Source: Paenibacillus qinlingensis
Lineage (GTDB): Bacteria > Bacillota > Bacilli > Paenibacillales > NBRC-103111
Assembly: GCF_013204845.1 (NCBI RefSeq)
Contig: NZ_JABMKY010000003.1
Span: forward strand, 399,907-463,906
Direction: 5' to 3'
DNA length: 64,000 nt
Shown here: positions 51,134-59,922 of the stretch, in pieces
How positions within the stretch are numbered: the first letter of the stretch is position 1
Layout: every line of letters starts with the position of its first letter
Notes under the pieces: model-generated
Told to the model about the DNA's origin: nothing
The model's database searches: none
What the model saw: only the letters and a program-made list of their open reading frames with translations
Program-made: the position numbers and the translations under genes

Positions 51134-53020
51134 GTGTTTATTTTCAGAAGTGTCGTAGGTAAGCTATGGTTAACAATTATAGGCCTAGTTGGGGTTGTCT
51201 TGCTCATACTGGGCTTTTTTCTTGTCAATTATATGGAAAATTATTTCGCGCAAGCAACGGATCAGCGCGAGAATATGAAAGAAATGGCGCTCAAGTTTTC
51301 AGAAGAAGCAACGACGCACATGTACAACGAGCAATTCTATCAACTAAGTAATGAACTGCTGAGTTTTCAAGATTCAAGAATGCTTGTGATCTCTACGGAT
51401 ATGAAGGAAATGGCCATCCCGCGAACCAACGGGAGTCAGTTAGCCGAATTCCATGTGTCTGATTTCTATACAGAAGATGAACTGAAGCCTGTATTTGCCG
51501 GCCAAACGAAAGATAAGCAAGTAAATAAATCGCGCACAGGCCGCTTTGATGCAGAAGCGGAATACCTCGTTGTGGCCGTTCCTCTTTTCAATTTGGAGGG
51601 GGCTATTGTAGGGGCAACATTGTTGTATCAATCCCTTCAGTCGTTAGAAGCGACACAATCGTATATGTTAAGATTGTTTGTTTATGTGTCCATTGTTGGT
51701 TTTCTCATGACAACCTTCTTCGCTTTCTTCTTGTTCTCACAAATTACGAGACCGCTGCAGCAACTGAAGAAAGCAGCTGATTTTATTACGCATGGGGAAT
51801 ATGGTACACGTGTCCCCATTCTTTCCAAAGATGAGATTGGTGAGCTTGCCAAAACGTTCAATCACATGGGCGAAAAAGTGCAGGAAAGTATCCATGCTCT
51901 CAGTCAGGAGAAAGAACATTTATCAAGCATTCTACGAAGTATGACGGATGCAGTGATCACTCTTGATGTAAATGGTTCTGTGATGTTAAGCAACCCGCAA
52001 GGGGAGAAAATCGTTGAAGAGTGGAGCACCATTGAGTGGTCTGATGATGAGGGAGAGCCAAGACGATTCCCGAAACCGGATACTGCACTTGGCGATTGGG
52101 GACTCATGAGCTTCAACAATCCAAACTCAATGCCAATCCCTGTACCGTTGATTCCGTTATTTGAAGCGGTTGTCGATGAGTCAGCAGAAGCCGCTACTAA
52201 GCTTCATGTGCAAAATGGCGTGTGGTCCGTGGCGATGACGCCACTTTACTCCAGAGATCAAGTGCGCGGCGCTGTGGCCGTTCTCCGTGATGTGACGGAG
52301 GAGGAACGTCTGGATAAGCTGCGCAAGGACTTTGTGGCGAACGTCTCGCATGAGCTGCGTACGCCCATCTCGATGCTGCAGGGCTACAGTGAAGCCCTGC
52401 TGGACGATATTCCCTCCACGCCTGAAGAGCGCGTGGAGCTGGTGCAGGTCATCCACGACGAGTCGCTCCGCATGGGGCGCCTCGTCCGTGACCTGCTCGA
52501 TCTGGCGCGGATGGAAGCCGGCCATCTCGAACTTTCCTTCAGGGAGGTCGAAGTCGACTCCCTGGTGAGGCGCATGCACCGCAAATTCGCGGTGCTGGCC
52601 AAAGAGCGCGGCATCGCGCTAAGCGTGATGCTGCCGGAAGAGCCGCTCATCCTGCGGCGTGCGGATGAGGATCGTCTGGAGCAGGTGCTAACGAACCTGC
52701 TCGACAATGCGTTCCGCCATACGCCTGCGGGGGCGAATATCGCCTTGAAGGCGGAGGCGTGCCTCTCCAAGGATCGGCCCGCAATCCGGATCGAGATTGC
52801 CGATGAGGGGCAGGGGATCCCTGCAGAGGATCTGCCATTCATTTTTGAACGCTTCTACAAGGCGGACAAAGCGCGTACACGTGGATCTTCTGGGGGAACT
52901 GGACTTGGTCTGGCGATCGTCAAAAATATTATTGATTCCCATCACGGCACTGTAACGGTACAAAGTACATGGGGGCAAGGAAGTACATTTACGATCTTCT
53001 TACCTTGTGAACATAAATAA
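51134..53020 (+). CDS. resE: Sensor histidine kinase ResE
   Basis: This 628-residue kinase has two membrane helices flanking an extracellular sensor domain (about 31-175), a HAMP domain (about 200-250) and a PAS-like domain (about 265-385). HisKA then carries phosphoacceptor His406 in VSHELRTPIS, and the ATPase domain follows (NLLDNAFRHTP, DEGQGIP, GGTGLGLAIV). GTG 51134 directly follows the resD stop. Like ribD, part of its coding sequence (about 52260-52830) is abnormally GC-rich and crowded with inverted repeats while the protein remains intact. Confidence 0.93.
   Translation: MFIFRSVVGKLWLTIIGLVGVVLLILGFFLVNYMENYFAQATDQRENMKEMALKFSEEATTHMYNEQFYQLSNELLSFQDSRMLVISTDMKEMAIPRTNGSQLAEFHVSDFYTEDELKPVFAGQTKDKQVNKSRTGRFDAEAEYLVVAVPLFNLEGAIVGATLLYQSLQSLEATQSYMLRLFVYVSIVGFLMTTFFAFFLFSQITRPLQQLKKAADFITHGEYGTRVPILSKDEIGELAKTFNHMGEKVQESIHALSQEKEHLSSILRSMTDAVITLDVNGSVMLSNPQGEKIVEEWSTIEWSDDEGEPRRFPKPDTALGDWGLMSFNNPNSMPIPVPLIPLFEAVVDESAEAATKLHVQNGVWSVAMTPLYSRDQVRGAVAVLRDVTEEERLDKLRKDFVANVSHELRTPISMLQGYSEALLDDIPSTPEERVELVQVIHDESLRMGRLVRDLLDLARMEAGHLELSFREVEVDSLVRRMHRKFAVLAKERGIALSVMLPEEPLILRRADEDRLEQVLTNLLDNAFRHTPAGANIALKAEACLSKDRPAIRIEIADEGQGIPAEDLPFIFERFYKADKARTRGSSGGTGLGLAIVKNIIDSHHGTVTVQSTWGQGSTFTIFLPCEHK
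52260..52830. other. GC-rich, hairpin-dense block inside resE
   Basis: Perfect dyads include GCAGGGCT/AGCCCTGC (52378/52393), CTCCACGC/GCGTGGAG (52414/52431), and GCAGGTC/GACCTGC (52444/52490) enclosing GACGAG/CTCGTC. Others are GCACCGC/GCGGTGC (52576/52589), CTCATCC/GGATGAG (52646/52663) and AGCAGGT/ACCTGCT (52680/52695). GC content falls back abruptly near 52840. Confidence 0.7.
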
Positions 53021-53052
53021 ACAGAAAATTGTGCGAATTTCGACACATAAGA

Positions 53053-53094
53053 AAAGGCGAATGCTGAGTTATCACTCGGCATTCGCCTTTATTT
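53053..53094. terminator. Bidirectional intrinsic terminator (resE / serA)
   Basis: AAAGGCGAATGCTGAG and CTCGGCATTCGCCTTT form a 16-bp stem around TTATCA between convergent genes, with A/T-rich flanks. Confidence 0.9.
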
Positions 53095-53143
53095 GTAGAA
53101 TATTCAGATAAAATCTTGTTGTTCGTGAAACAATTTGTGCTTA

Positions 53144-54724
53144 TTAAAGCGTTAGTGCACGAACATTTACAATTTCATCTTGGTTAGTAAGATCGGCTAA
53201 TACTTCAGCAGGAGCTGTCTTATCAATCGTTAAGACCATGATGGCGGAACCGCCGATGACTTTACGACCAACTTGCATAGTCGCAATATTGACTTGATTA
53301 CTTCCAAGTAGTGTTCCAACGCGTCCGATAATACCTGGTTTATCGTTGTGGGAAATTAACAACAAGTTACCCTCGGCTGCGAAGTCAACTGGATATTGAT
53401 CGATACGCACGATGCGCTCTCCAAAGCCAGCAAGTAATGTTCCAGCAAGTGTTTTTTCCTCTTGTTTCGTTTTAACTGTCACTGTTACAAGGTTTGTGAA
53501 GCTATTCGAAGCATTGGATGTTTGTACGACGATGTTAACACCGCGTGATTTAGCCAAATGCATGGCATTAATGATGTTGATGGATTCCAATTGATTTTGG
53601 AAAATACCTTTTACAATGTAGCGTGTTAATGGGCTTGTATCGACATCCATTAAGTCGCCTGCATAGTTAACTACGATTTCAGATACAGCACCTTGAGCGA
53701 TTTGTCCAAGGACAGAACCGATTTTTTCACCAAGACTGAAGTAAGGTTGCAGTTTGTTTAATACGTCTGCAGGAACTGGCGGCATGTTTACGGCATTCTT
53801 AAATGGCTCATTACGTAGAATATGAAGAACTTCCTCGGATACGTCGATTGCTACGTTTTCTTGTGCTTCAATTGTTGATGCACCAAGATGAGGTGTTACA
53901 ATTACTTTCGGATTGGTTAAGAAAGGGTGATCCTTCGCTGGCGGCTCGACTTCGAATACGTCGAAAGCTGCACCCGCAACGATTCCTTGATCAATTGCTT
54001 CAACCAACGCTAGTTCATCAATAATCCCACCGCGCGCACAGTTGATGATGCGAATGCCTGGTTTCATTAATTCAAATTGTGGTTTCGCGATCAGGTGACG
54101 CGTTTCTGGTGTAAGTGGCGTATGAACAGTAATGAAATCTGCTTGTGCAGCAATTTCGTTAACTGTACCTAGTTTTACGCCCATTTTCTCAGCGCGCTCT
54201 TCTGTCAAGAACGGATCATAGCCGATAACTTCCATGCCGAATACTTTCGCGCGTTTCGCGACTTCACTACCGATACGTCCCATACCGAGAATACCGAGTG
54301 TTTTGTTGCGAAGCTCAACGCCGATGAATTTACGATCCCATTCGCCGCCAACTGTTTTCTTGTACGCTTGTGGAATCATACGAGCTGTTGCCATCATCAT
54401 GGCAAATGTAAGCTCACACGTGGCAATTGTATTACCGTCAGGCGCATTGATAACGATAATTCCGCGTTTTGTTGCTGCTTCCAAATCAATATTGTCAACA
54501 CCAACGCCTGCGCGGCCAATTACTTTAAGCTTTGTACCGGCATTCATGATTTTCTCAGTTACTTTGGTTTGGCTACGAACTAAGAGGGCATCGTACTCAC
54601 CGATAATGGCAATGAGTTCGTCTTCAGATAGACCAGATTGCTTAACCACTTCAACATCAGCTGCATCATAAAGCATTTGAATTCCCATGTCACTAATTGG
54701 ATCGGATACTAGAACTTTGAACAT
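53144..54724 (-). CDS. serA: D-3-phosphoglycerate dehydrogenase
   Basis: This 526-residue enzyme commits 3-phosphoglycerate to serine synthesis. The Rossmann domain has GILGMGRIGSEVAKRA and catalytic motifs NCARGGIIDELAL and HLGASTIEAQENVA. The intervening allosteric-substrate-binding domain spans about 315-450, and the C-terminal ACT domain (LLISHNDKPGIIGRVGTLLG) senses serine. TAAGGAGG precedes ATG 54724. A T-box leader upstream on the same strand links expression to uncharged tRNA, most likely tRNA-Ser. Confidence 0.95.
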   Translation of the reverse strand: MFKVLVSDPISDMGIQMLYDAADVEVVKQSGLSEDELIAIIGEYDALLVRSQTKVTEKIMNAGTKLKVIGRAGVGVDNIDLEAATKRGIIVINAPDGNTIATCELTFAMMMATARMIPQAYKKTVGGEWDRKFIGVELRNKTLGILGMGRIGSEVAKRAKVFGMEVIGYDPFLTEERAEKMGVKLGTVNEIAAQADFITVHTPLTPETRHLIAKPQFELMKPGIRIINCARGGIIDELALVEAIDQGIVAGAAFDVFEVEPPAKDHPFLTNPKVIVTPHLGASTIEAQENVAIDVSEEVLHILRNEPFKNAVNMPPVPADVLNKLQPYFSLGEKIGSVLGQIAQGAVSEIVVNYAGDLMDVDTSPLTRYIVKGIFQNQLESINIINAMHLAKSRGVNIVVQTSNASNSFTNLVTVTVKTKQEEKTLAGTLLAGFGERIVRIDQYPVDFAAEGNLLLISHNDKPGIIGRVGTLLGSNQVNIATMQVGRKVIGGSAIMVLTIDKTAPAEVLADLTNQDEIVNVRALTL

Positions 54725-54751
54725 AATTCGGTTCCTCCTTAGATTTGAACA

Positions 54752-55035
54752 TAAAAAAACTCCCAGCCCTCGGATACAGACAGTTAGCCTGTAGCCAAAG
54801 GGACGAGAGATTGCTTTCGTGGTACCACCCTAGTTCGCTGCCCATTCGCATGGGTAGCCTCATTTGGTCTTGCGACCTGGAACTGTAACGTGTTCCTAAC
54901 CCGATTGCATCTACTACCGTTCAATGCAATAACTCTGGAGTGCTCCGCAATTTGTTCGCTACCGATTCTCACCTACCATCGGTTCTCTGAAAGCTACTTT
55001 ATTTGCTTGGCTCCGTCAACGCTGTACTGTGATAT
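54752..55035 (-). promoter_or_regulatory. T-box riboswitch leader of serA
   Basis: The minus strand carries the invariant T-box sequence AGGGTGGTACCACG (plus-strand 54818-54831), followed by the terminator CTCTCGTCCCT...AGGGCTGGGAG with a T-run (54752-54809). The Stem I region with AGTA-like and GGTGAGAA elements lies upstream. Specifier identity was not resolved by eye; serine is inferred from the controlled gene. Confidence 0.92.
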
Positions 55036-55047
55036 AGAATTTTTAAT

Positions 55048-55076
55048 AGATTACCATGCGTTCGAAATCGTGTCAA
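55048..55076 (-). promoter_or_regulatory. Probable sigA promoter of the serA leader
   Basis: On the minus strand, a perfect TTGACA (plus-strand 55071-55076) and TAATCT (55048-55053) are 17 bp apart, placing the start site near 55040, at the head of the T-box. Confidence 0.65.
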
Positions 55077-55266
55077 TACATGTCGAACGATTTTCACTTT
55101 TAAGTCATAAATGTTCGGATTGACACTCATTCAGAAGCTTTTCGTTTATTTTATAGCAAGAATGTTCAGAATGCAATGACATTTTGCTGATATTTGAGGC
55201 TCATTTTCATGTGTGGTACAGTGAATGTTAAGATCTTAACTTAAGAAAGCGGGAGTGAGCACCCAA

Positions 55267-55590
55267 ATGGAAATTAACCGCATTTATCCGCAAATTTTCC
55301 TACAAGCTGTCGACCAGAAAACGCTAGGAAACAGTATTATCATTGATGTAAGAGAACCCCACGAATGGGAGTACTATCATATGGAAGAAGCCAAATTAAT
55401 TCCTATGGGGCAAATTCCGCTCCGTATGGGTGAGCTTCCTGACGATGAAGACATTTATATCGTATGTGCACATGGGATGCGCAGTCTACGTGTCGCTGAA
55501 TACTTAAAAGAAAACGGTTTTGAGCGTGTCATTAATGTAGATGGCGGAATGGCTGCCATCGGTATGTTCCGCGGCTTTCAATACGATTAA
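55267..55590 (+). CDS. Rhodanese-domain protein
   Basis: This 107-residue single rhodanese domain carries the active-site loop CAHGMRS with its persulfide-forming Cys. DVREPHEWEYYHMEEAKLIP near residue 27 is the CH2A signature. Such proteins transfer sulfane sulfur to thiols or cyanide, or act in tRNA thiolation. I prefer ATG 55267; GTG 55255 overlaps the GGGAG site. It is flanked by serA and an unknown membrane protein and ends at a bidirectional terminator. Confidence 0.87.
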   Translation: MEINRIYPQIFLQAVDQKTLGNSIIIDVREPHEWEYYHMEEAKLIPMGQIPLRMGELPDDEDIYIVCAHGMRSLRVAEYLKENGFERVINVDGGMAAIGMFRGFQYD

Positions 55591-55597
55591 TAAGAAG

Positions 55598-55646
55598 AAA
55601 AAGCTGATGACTTTGTCCGACACGGACCAAATCACCAGCTTTTTTC
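55598..55646. terminator. Bidirectional intrinsic terminator
   Basis: AAGCTG...GTCC and GGAC...CAGCTT form a long stem with short mismatches around GACAC. A-rich and T-rich flanks serve both convergent genes. Confidence 0.85.
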
Positions 55647-56567
55647 TCAATTTACATCGGAAAAGAAAGGTAATTGAGGCAGTGTTTCATTGGTATACCA
55701 TTTTGCTTTACCTTTGACAAAGTCACCTGTGCGAACGGCATTTGTGCTTAGCAATAATTCCATGGTTTGATTCACATCATTCACATTTAATTTCTTGGCT
55801 TGGCCGGATGCGATGAATTCGTCAATCCTTATCGTTAAATCCTGCGGATAGAAAGGCGAGAATGCTTTGTTTTTCAGTAATTTTGCAGTAATATATACGT
55901 TTTTAACGTTGAAATTCATAGCGCGCCACTGATCGAGATTGGCTGTGTTATTAGAGTCGAAATATTCGATGTCCGGATCCATGGTGCCGTTCCAGACTAG
56001 GATGGAGTCGAAGTAATTTTTTTGTGCAGTTAAGGCTTGTGTTTTGGCTTCTAGGAAGTACGCATCCTTCTGAATGGCGTCTAGCAGCTGTGAATGACTT
56101 TGTGCATTAGCTTTAGATTGATAAGTACTTAATGCGTCGCTGAAAAGCTTTAGGCTTTTCAAATAGCCTTGGTGCGATTGCACGAGCAGTGGCGATGAGG
56201 CAGGCATGCTTTTACTTTGAAGCGTATTGTATTTGTCAGCTGCAATTTTACTTAGCTCTTTGAGAACTGCAGATGCATCCACGGTGGCGTTATCCATTTC
56301 AATTTGAGTCAATAATTCAAACCATTTATTCTGAAATTCCCTAAAGGGTAAAAAGATGGTATGGTAATATGACACAAGCACTTGTTGGTCATAAGCGCCT
56401 ATTTCGGGTACAGCTGCTTGATCAGCATGCATGATTTTATCATATTTTAAATCGGATTTCGTTTGTCCTAATCGCAATCCATAGAAAAAAGCGCCAAGGA
56501 TACAGACCAGCATAAAGATGAACATGAGGGCAAATAAATAATCAGTGCGAGTAAGACGCTTCTCCAT
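55647..56567 (-). CDS. Membrane-anchored protein of unknown function
   Basis: This 306-residue protein has one N-terminal membrane helix (YLFALMFIFMLVCILGAFFY) and a large, mostly helical extracytoplasmic domain. Gln, Ser, Lys and Asp are frequent, and heptad-like stretches (LKELSKIAADKYNTLQSK; DAIQKDAYFLEAKTQALTAQ) suggest coiled coil. I do not recognise the family. AAGGAGCTTG precedes ATG 56567. It diverges from a CPBP protease gene. Nothing indicates the substrate or partner; a cell-envelope or signalling role is conceivable. Confidence 0.6.
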   Translation of the reverse strand: MEKRLTRTDYLFALMFIFMLVCILGAFFYGLRLGQTKSDLKYDKIMHADQAAVPEIGAYDQQVLVSYYHTIFLPFREFQNKWFELLTQIEMDNATVDASAVLKELSKIAADKYNTLQSKSMPASSPLLVQSHQGYLKSLKLFSDALSTYQSKANAQSHSQLLDAIQKDAYFLEAKTQALTAQKNYFDSILVWNGTMDPDIEYFDSNNTANLDQWRAMNFNVKNVYITAKLLKNKAFSPFYPQDLTIRIDEFIASGQAKKLNVNDVNQTMELLLSTNAVRTGDFVKGKAKWYTNETLPQLPFFSDVN

Positions 56568-56658
56568 AAATCAAGCTCCTTGTTGTCTCTTATAGTTGTT
56601 TTAGTATAGGTCAATATCCACGAAAAAGGAATATTTTAAGGAAATGAGGCTGCTTCCT

Positions 56659-57267
56659 TTGAAAAAATTCGATTTTAAGAACCTTCGAATTGGGAAAGTT
56701 GATATCAATGAATTGAATGACAAGACTTTATTGCTGAATCTTTACATTACACAACTGCTTACGCTTATTATCGGAATTATCATCCTATTATTTCAGAGTA
56801 ATTCAAAGATTCTTTCTTCGTTGTCATTTCAAGGTGGTTGGCGTGTTATCATTTGGGGTTGTTTATTTGCTGTAGTTGTTCTTGGTGTTGATCTACTTAT
56901 CTCACGATGGGTACCCAAAGAAGTTTCTGATGATGGCGGCATTAATCAAATGATTTTTGGAAATAGGGCCCTTTGGCATATTGCACTTATTTCATTTATC
57001 GTTTCTGTCTGTGAAGAGGTGCTATTCCGTGGTGCGATTCAGCATGCCTGGGGGCCTTACTGGACAAGTATTTTGTTTGCAGCAATTCATGTTCGCTATT
57101 TACAGCACTGGCTCATGACAGGGATGGTTTTCTGTATTAGCTATGGCTTAGGTTGGATTTACCTTCATACGGGAAGCCTATGGACACCAATAATTGCTCA
57201 CTTTATGATTGATATGGTGATGGGTTGCATACTTCGGTTTAGCAAGGAGGAAGATCAAGGTTCATGA
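56659..57267 (+). CDS. CPBP family intramembrane metalloprotease
   Basis: This 202-residue membrane protein contains the CAAX-protease/bacteriocin-processing motif CEEVLFRGAIQH, where the two Glu and Arg are catalytic, and later His residues in AAIHVRYLQHW and IIAHFMIDMVMG. The fold has about six membrane segments. Members cleave or protect against peptides and prenylated proteins; the substrate here is unknown. GAGG at 56646-56649 is well spaced for TTG 56659, whereas ATG 56644 follows AAGGA too closely. A small membrane protein overlaps its stop. Confidence 0.78.
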   Translation: MKKFDFKNLRIGKVDINELNDKTLLLNLYITQLLTLIIGIIILLFQSNSKILSSLSFQGGWRVIIWGCLFAVVVLGVDLLISRWVPKEVSDDGGINQMIFGNRALWHIALISFIVSVCEEVLFRGAIQHAWGPYWTSILFAAIHVRYLQHWLMTGMVFCISYGLGWIYLHTGSLWTPIIAHFMIDMVMGCILRFSKEEDQGS

Positions 57268-57476
57268 GTGTTGGAGAAAGAGTAGCTTCACGTTCGAATC
57301 CTGACGTGGAGGATAATCAAGGGGATGATACCTATTTACCGCCGCGGAGAGCCGTACACCCTTCAGAGCAAGGCAAATGGACGAATCTTTTTTATATGAC
57401 ATTACTTTGGTTATTTATCGCTTTAGTTGTGAGTTTAACTATTTGGGGGATTAGGTATTCAAATTCTTCATTGTAA
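57264..57476 (+). CDS. Small single-pass membrane protein
   Basis: This 70-residue protein has a polar, acidic N-terminal half (VASRSNPDVEDNQGDDTYLP) and one C-terminal membrane helix (LFYMTLLWLFIALVVSLTIW). It is not recognised. Its ATG overlaps the stop of the CPBP protease (ATGA), with AAGGAGGAAG upstream, so the two are translationally coupled. It may be a partner or substrate of that protease, though this rests on location only. Confidence 0.55.
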   Translation: MSVGERVASRSNPDVEDNQGDDTYLPPRRAVHPSEQGKWTNLFYMTLLWLFIALVVSLTIWGIRYSNSSL

Positions 57477-57486
57477 AAAATATAAT

Positions 57487-57540
57487 GAGCCCTACACTGC
57501 CACGAATTGAAACATTCGCGGCCAGCGTAGGGCTCTTATT
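57487..57540. terminator. Bidirectional intrinsic terminator
   Basis: GAGCCCTAC and GTAGGGCTC close a long hairpin between convergent genes, with A/T-rich sequence on both sides. Confidence 0.85.
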
Positions 57541-57546
57541 TCATTC

Positions 57547-58398
57547 CTAACGCATTTCTAACTCAATGGCGTTTGGATCCACAAACGTGTAACCTTTTTC
57601 CTCGAGCTTCGTGAGCAGTGAATCAAGCGCAGTTATCGTCCAAGGGAGCTCATGCATGAGGATATTGCTGCCATTATGAAGCTGCCCCATCACATTCTCA
57701 ATGACTTTATTGGAGTCATTATTTTTATTCGTCATATCCCAATCTAATGAACCATTCGACCATGTCATGTAAAGCATTTTATTGTTTTTAATCTTCGACT
57801 TCAAATAATCATTCCCTGAACCAAACGGTGGACGGAAAAATTGCGGGGATTGGCCTGTAATTTCATTCACAATTTTTTGAACATCGTCGACTTGTTTGTC
57901 AATTTTATCATTCGGCATGTCTTTCATATTGTCATGATCCCAAGCGTGATTACCAATGATATTGCCGCTTTCGTGAACAAGTTTAACGAGCTCAGGCTTC
58001 TGCTTAATGCGGTAACCATTCATAAAGAAGATGGCCTTCGCTTTATGTTTGTTCAAAATATCAATGAGAGATTGATTCATCGCTTGTTCTTTGGGTCCAT
58101 CATCAAAGGTTAATAAAATGACTTTTTTATTACCATTGGGGTCGTTGGGAACGATATCATAGTTTTTGTTCATATGGTAAGTCTTTTGTACTACTTCTTG
58201 AACAGGAGCAGTAGGTGTTGGTGCAGGTGTGGGTGTAGGCGCCGCGGTGGGTGTTGGAGTTGCACTTGGGCTTGGTGTCGCTTGAACAACTGGCGTCACG
58301 CTTGTAGTTGCAGCGGGACTTGTTTCGGTTTGATCTGCACTGCAAGCAGCCAATAGAAGCATGACTGTTAGGAATAGTGTACTTGCTTTCTTTTTCAT
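57547..58398 (-). CDS. Polysaccharide deacetylase lipoprotein (NodB family)
   Basis: This 283-residue lipoprotein has a lipobox LLAAC near residue 19, a Pro/Thr/Ala-rich linker (about 42-66), and a NodB deacetylase domain. The conserved motifs are LLTFDDGPKEQ, GNHAWDHDNM (metal His pair), RPPFGSGND and the late WSNGSLDWD. Such enzymes remove acetyl groups from peptidoglycan or chitin-like polymers on the outer surface. The exact substrate is unknown. The gene reads toward the bidirectional terminator at 57487. Confidence 0.85.
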   Translation of the reverse strand: MKKKASTLFLTVMLLLAACSADQTETSPAATTSVTPVVQATPSPSATPTPTAAPTPTPAPTPTAPVQEVVQKTYHMNKNYDIVPNDPNGNKKVILLTFDDGPKEQAMNQSLIDILNKHKAKAIFFMNGYRIKQKPELVKLVHESGNIIGNHAWDHDNMKDMPNDKIDKQVDDVQKIVNEITGQSPQFFRPPFGSGNDYLKSKIKNNKMLYMTWSNGSLDWDMTNKNNDSNKVIENVMGQLHNGSNILMHELPWTITALDSLLTKLEEKGYTFVDPNAIELEMR

Positions 58399-58573
58399 GA
58401 TTCGTCTTCTCCTCGGATCCTTACATGGTGGTCATCCCTTATAGTACCACAATTTAGATTGCAATTCGCAGATGTCAATTCTCCTATGTTTTCCTTCTTC
58501 CGTTGCGTATGTCTGCTTCTAAACTCGCACAACCTAGAAAGGATTCATACTACTTATCATGGAGGGAGATCCA

Positions 58574-58885
58574 ATGAAATTAGGAACATTTATACTTGGT
58601 GGCATTGCAGGGGCGGCTGCTGTTGTTTATCTCAATCGTAAAAGCAAATCCATGCTTTTCTCAGCATTTAGCTCACCTAGTCAATCGATGGGCAATGTCA
58701 TGGATAAGGCCAAAGAAACGTTCACAAGCAAATCTTTTGGAGAATCTACAGCCCGAAATTTCTCTTCGACGGGTACAAATGGCTTAAATCAAGTAGAGAA
58801 AATCGTCAAAGAAGACCCGAGTTTAAAGGCAACAGTCAATGAAATCCTGCAGGATAATAAAATAAGCTCCGCAACAATTCAATAA
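58574..58885 (+). CDS. Small YtxH-like protein with glycine-rich anchor
   Basis: This 103-residue protein begins MKLGTFILGGIAGAAAVVYL, a Gly/Ala-rich membrane segment, followed by a Ser/Lys-rich soluble part (AFSSPSQSMGNVMDKAKETF). This resembles YtxH-type small envelope proteins in general character, without strong motif evidence. GGAGGGAG at 58561-58568 supports ATG 58574 rather than ATG 58559. It is monocistronic, with a terminator after it. Function unknown. Confidence 0.55.
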   Translation: MKLGTFILGGIAGAAAVVYLNRKSKSMLFSAFSSPSQSMGNVMDKAKETFTSKSFGESTARNFSSTGTNGLNQVEKIVKEDPSLKATVNEILQDNKISSATIQ

Positions 58886-58897
58886 AGATAAGCGCTC

Positions 58898-58940
58898 AGC
58901 ACAGTCTGGCATACCCACGGGGCCGGCTGTGCTTTTTCTT
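58898..58940 (+). terminator. Intrinsic terminator
   Basis: AGCACAG...TGGC and GCCGG...CTGTGCT close a stem with small bulges, followed by TTTTTCTTTTT. Confidence 0.8.
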
Positions 58941-59134
58941 TTTATACATAACTTAAGCGTGCAATTACAAAGATTTAGTGTTAACATGATAGGTGAAAAC
59001 AATAGATGGATGCATGTCCATTTATGTATTAGTGGTTCACCTTTTTATTTTTCTAACATATTCTGATTGAAATAAGGTGACCATGCTTTCGATGCAAGCT
59101 TTCCAAATTGGAGAGCTCAAAGGAGGATCCTATC

Positions 59135-59740
59135 ATGAAAATAGAACGCTTAAGTCAGGATAAGATACGGATTTTCCTAACATTCGATGACTTAACTGAA
59201 CGTGGAATTCAAAAAGACGACATGTGGAGAGAAATTCCGAAAGTGCACGAGTTGTTTAGTGAGATGATGGATCAAGCCTATTCGGAGCTCGGATTTGACC
59301 CGTCCGGCCCGCTTGCTGTTGAGGTATTCGCCCTCCCAGCGCAAGGAATGGTTGTTATCGTAACTAGAGGCAAGCTTGATTTGTATGCGAGTTCTGATGC
59401 ATATGATGATCATGAAGCTGAAGAAGTGTACGAAATGGAAGTTACGCTTGAACAAAGCGATCTAATCTCCTATGCTTTCCGTGATTTTGAAGATCTGCTG
59501 CGTGTATCCAAAGTAATTAATCCCCTTCTGATGGAAGGCGGTACCCTTTATTCGTATAAAGGGAAATATATTTTACAGCTAGAACCTGTAGATCTTGAGG
59601 AGAACAAGTATCAAGCTCTTATCGCGGTCTTGTCTGAGTTCGGTGAAGCTTCTTCAGTGACCTTGGCCGTTCTTGAGGAATACGGGAAAACAATCATTGC
59701 AGATGATGCCGTTAAGGTGCTCTGCCGCCATTTCAAATAA
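59135..59740 (+). CDS. ypbH: MecA-family adaptor (YpbH type)
   Basis: This 201-residue protein begins MKIERLSQDKIRIFLTFDDL followed by TERGIQKDDMW, close to YpbH of B. subtilis, the paralogue of MecA that targets proteins to ClpCP. The C-terminal domain (SYAFRDFEDLLRVSKVINPL ... LYSYKGKYILQLEP) is the ClpC-binding part. AAAGGAGG fixes ATG 59135; the frame from 59108 is rejected. The order ypbH-...-prsW-ypeB-ypfA-ypfB-cmk matches B. subtilis, although gudB is not between them. It may act on competence or sporulation factors. Confidence 0.85.
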   Translation: MKIERLSQDKIRIFLTFDDLTERGIQKDDMWREIPKVHELFSEMMDQAYSELGFDPSGPLAVEVFALPAQGMVVIVTRGKLDLYASSDAYDDHEAEEVYEMEVTLEQSDLISYAFRDFEDLLRVSKVINPLLMEGGTLYSYKGKYILQLEPVDLEENKYQALIAVLSEFGEASSVTLAVLEEYGKTIIADDAVKVLCRHFK

Positions 59741-59770
59741 TTGGGACTCGCGTCCTAATGCATGAGAATG

Positions 59771-59818
59771 AAACAAGCATCTGCCAAAAACAACCGTTTT
59801 TGAGGATGCTTGTTTTGT
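59771..59818 (+). terminator. Intrinsic terminator after ypbH
   Basis: AAACAAGCATC and GATGCTTGTTT form the outer stem, with CCAAAAAC and GTTTTTG inside, followed by TGTTTT. Confidence 0.88.
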
Positions 59819-59922
59819 TTTCCATAATACGCAACTAAGGTCGTTAATGTTACACGTAGAAATGTTTAGTCAGAACGACTATAATAGAAGTATGTATTTC
59901 AAATTACGAGGGGAGCTGGAAC

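Noticed and set aside
52384..52842. Minus-strand open frames across resE
   Set aside because: Same GC effect as in ribD; no start signals and no domain.
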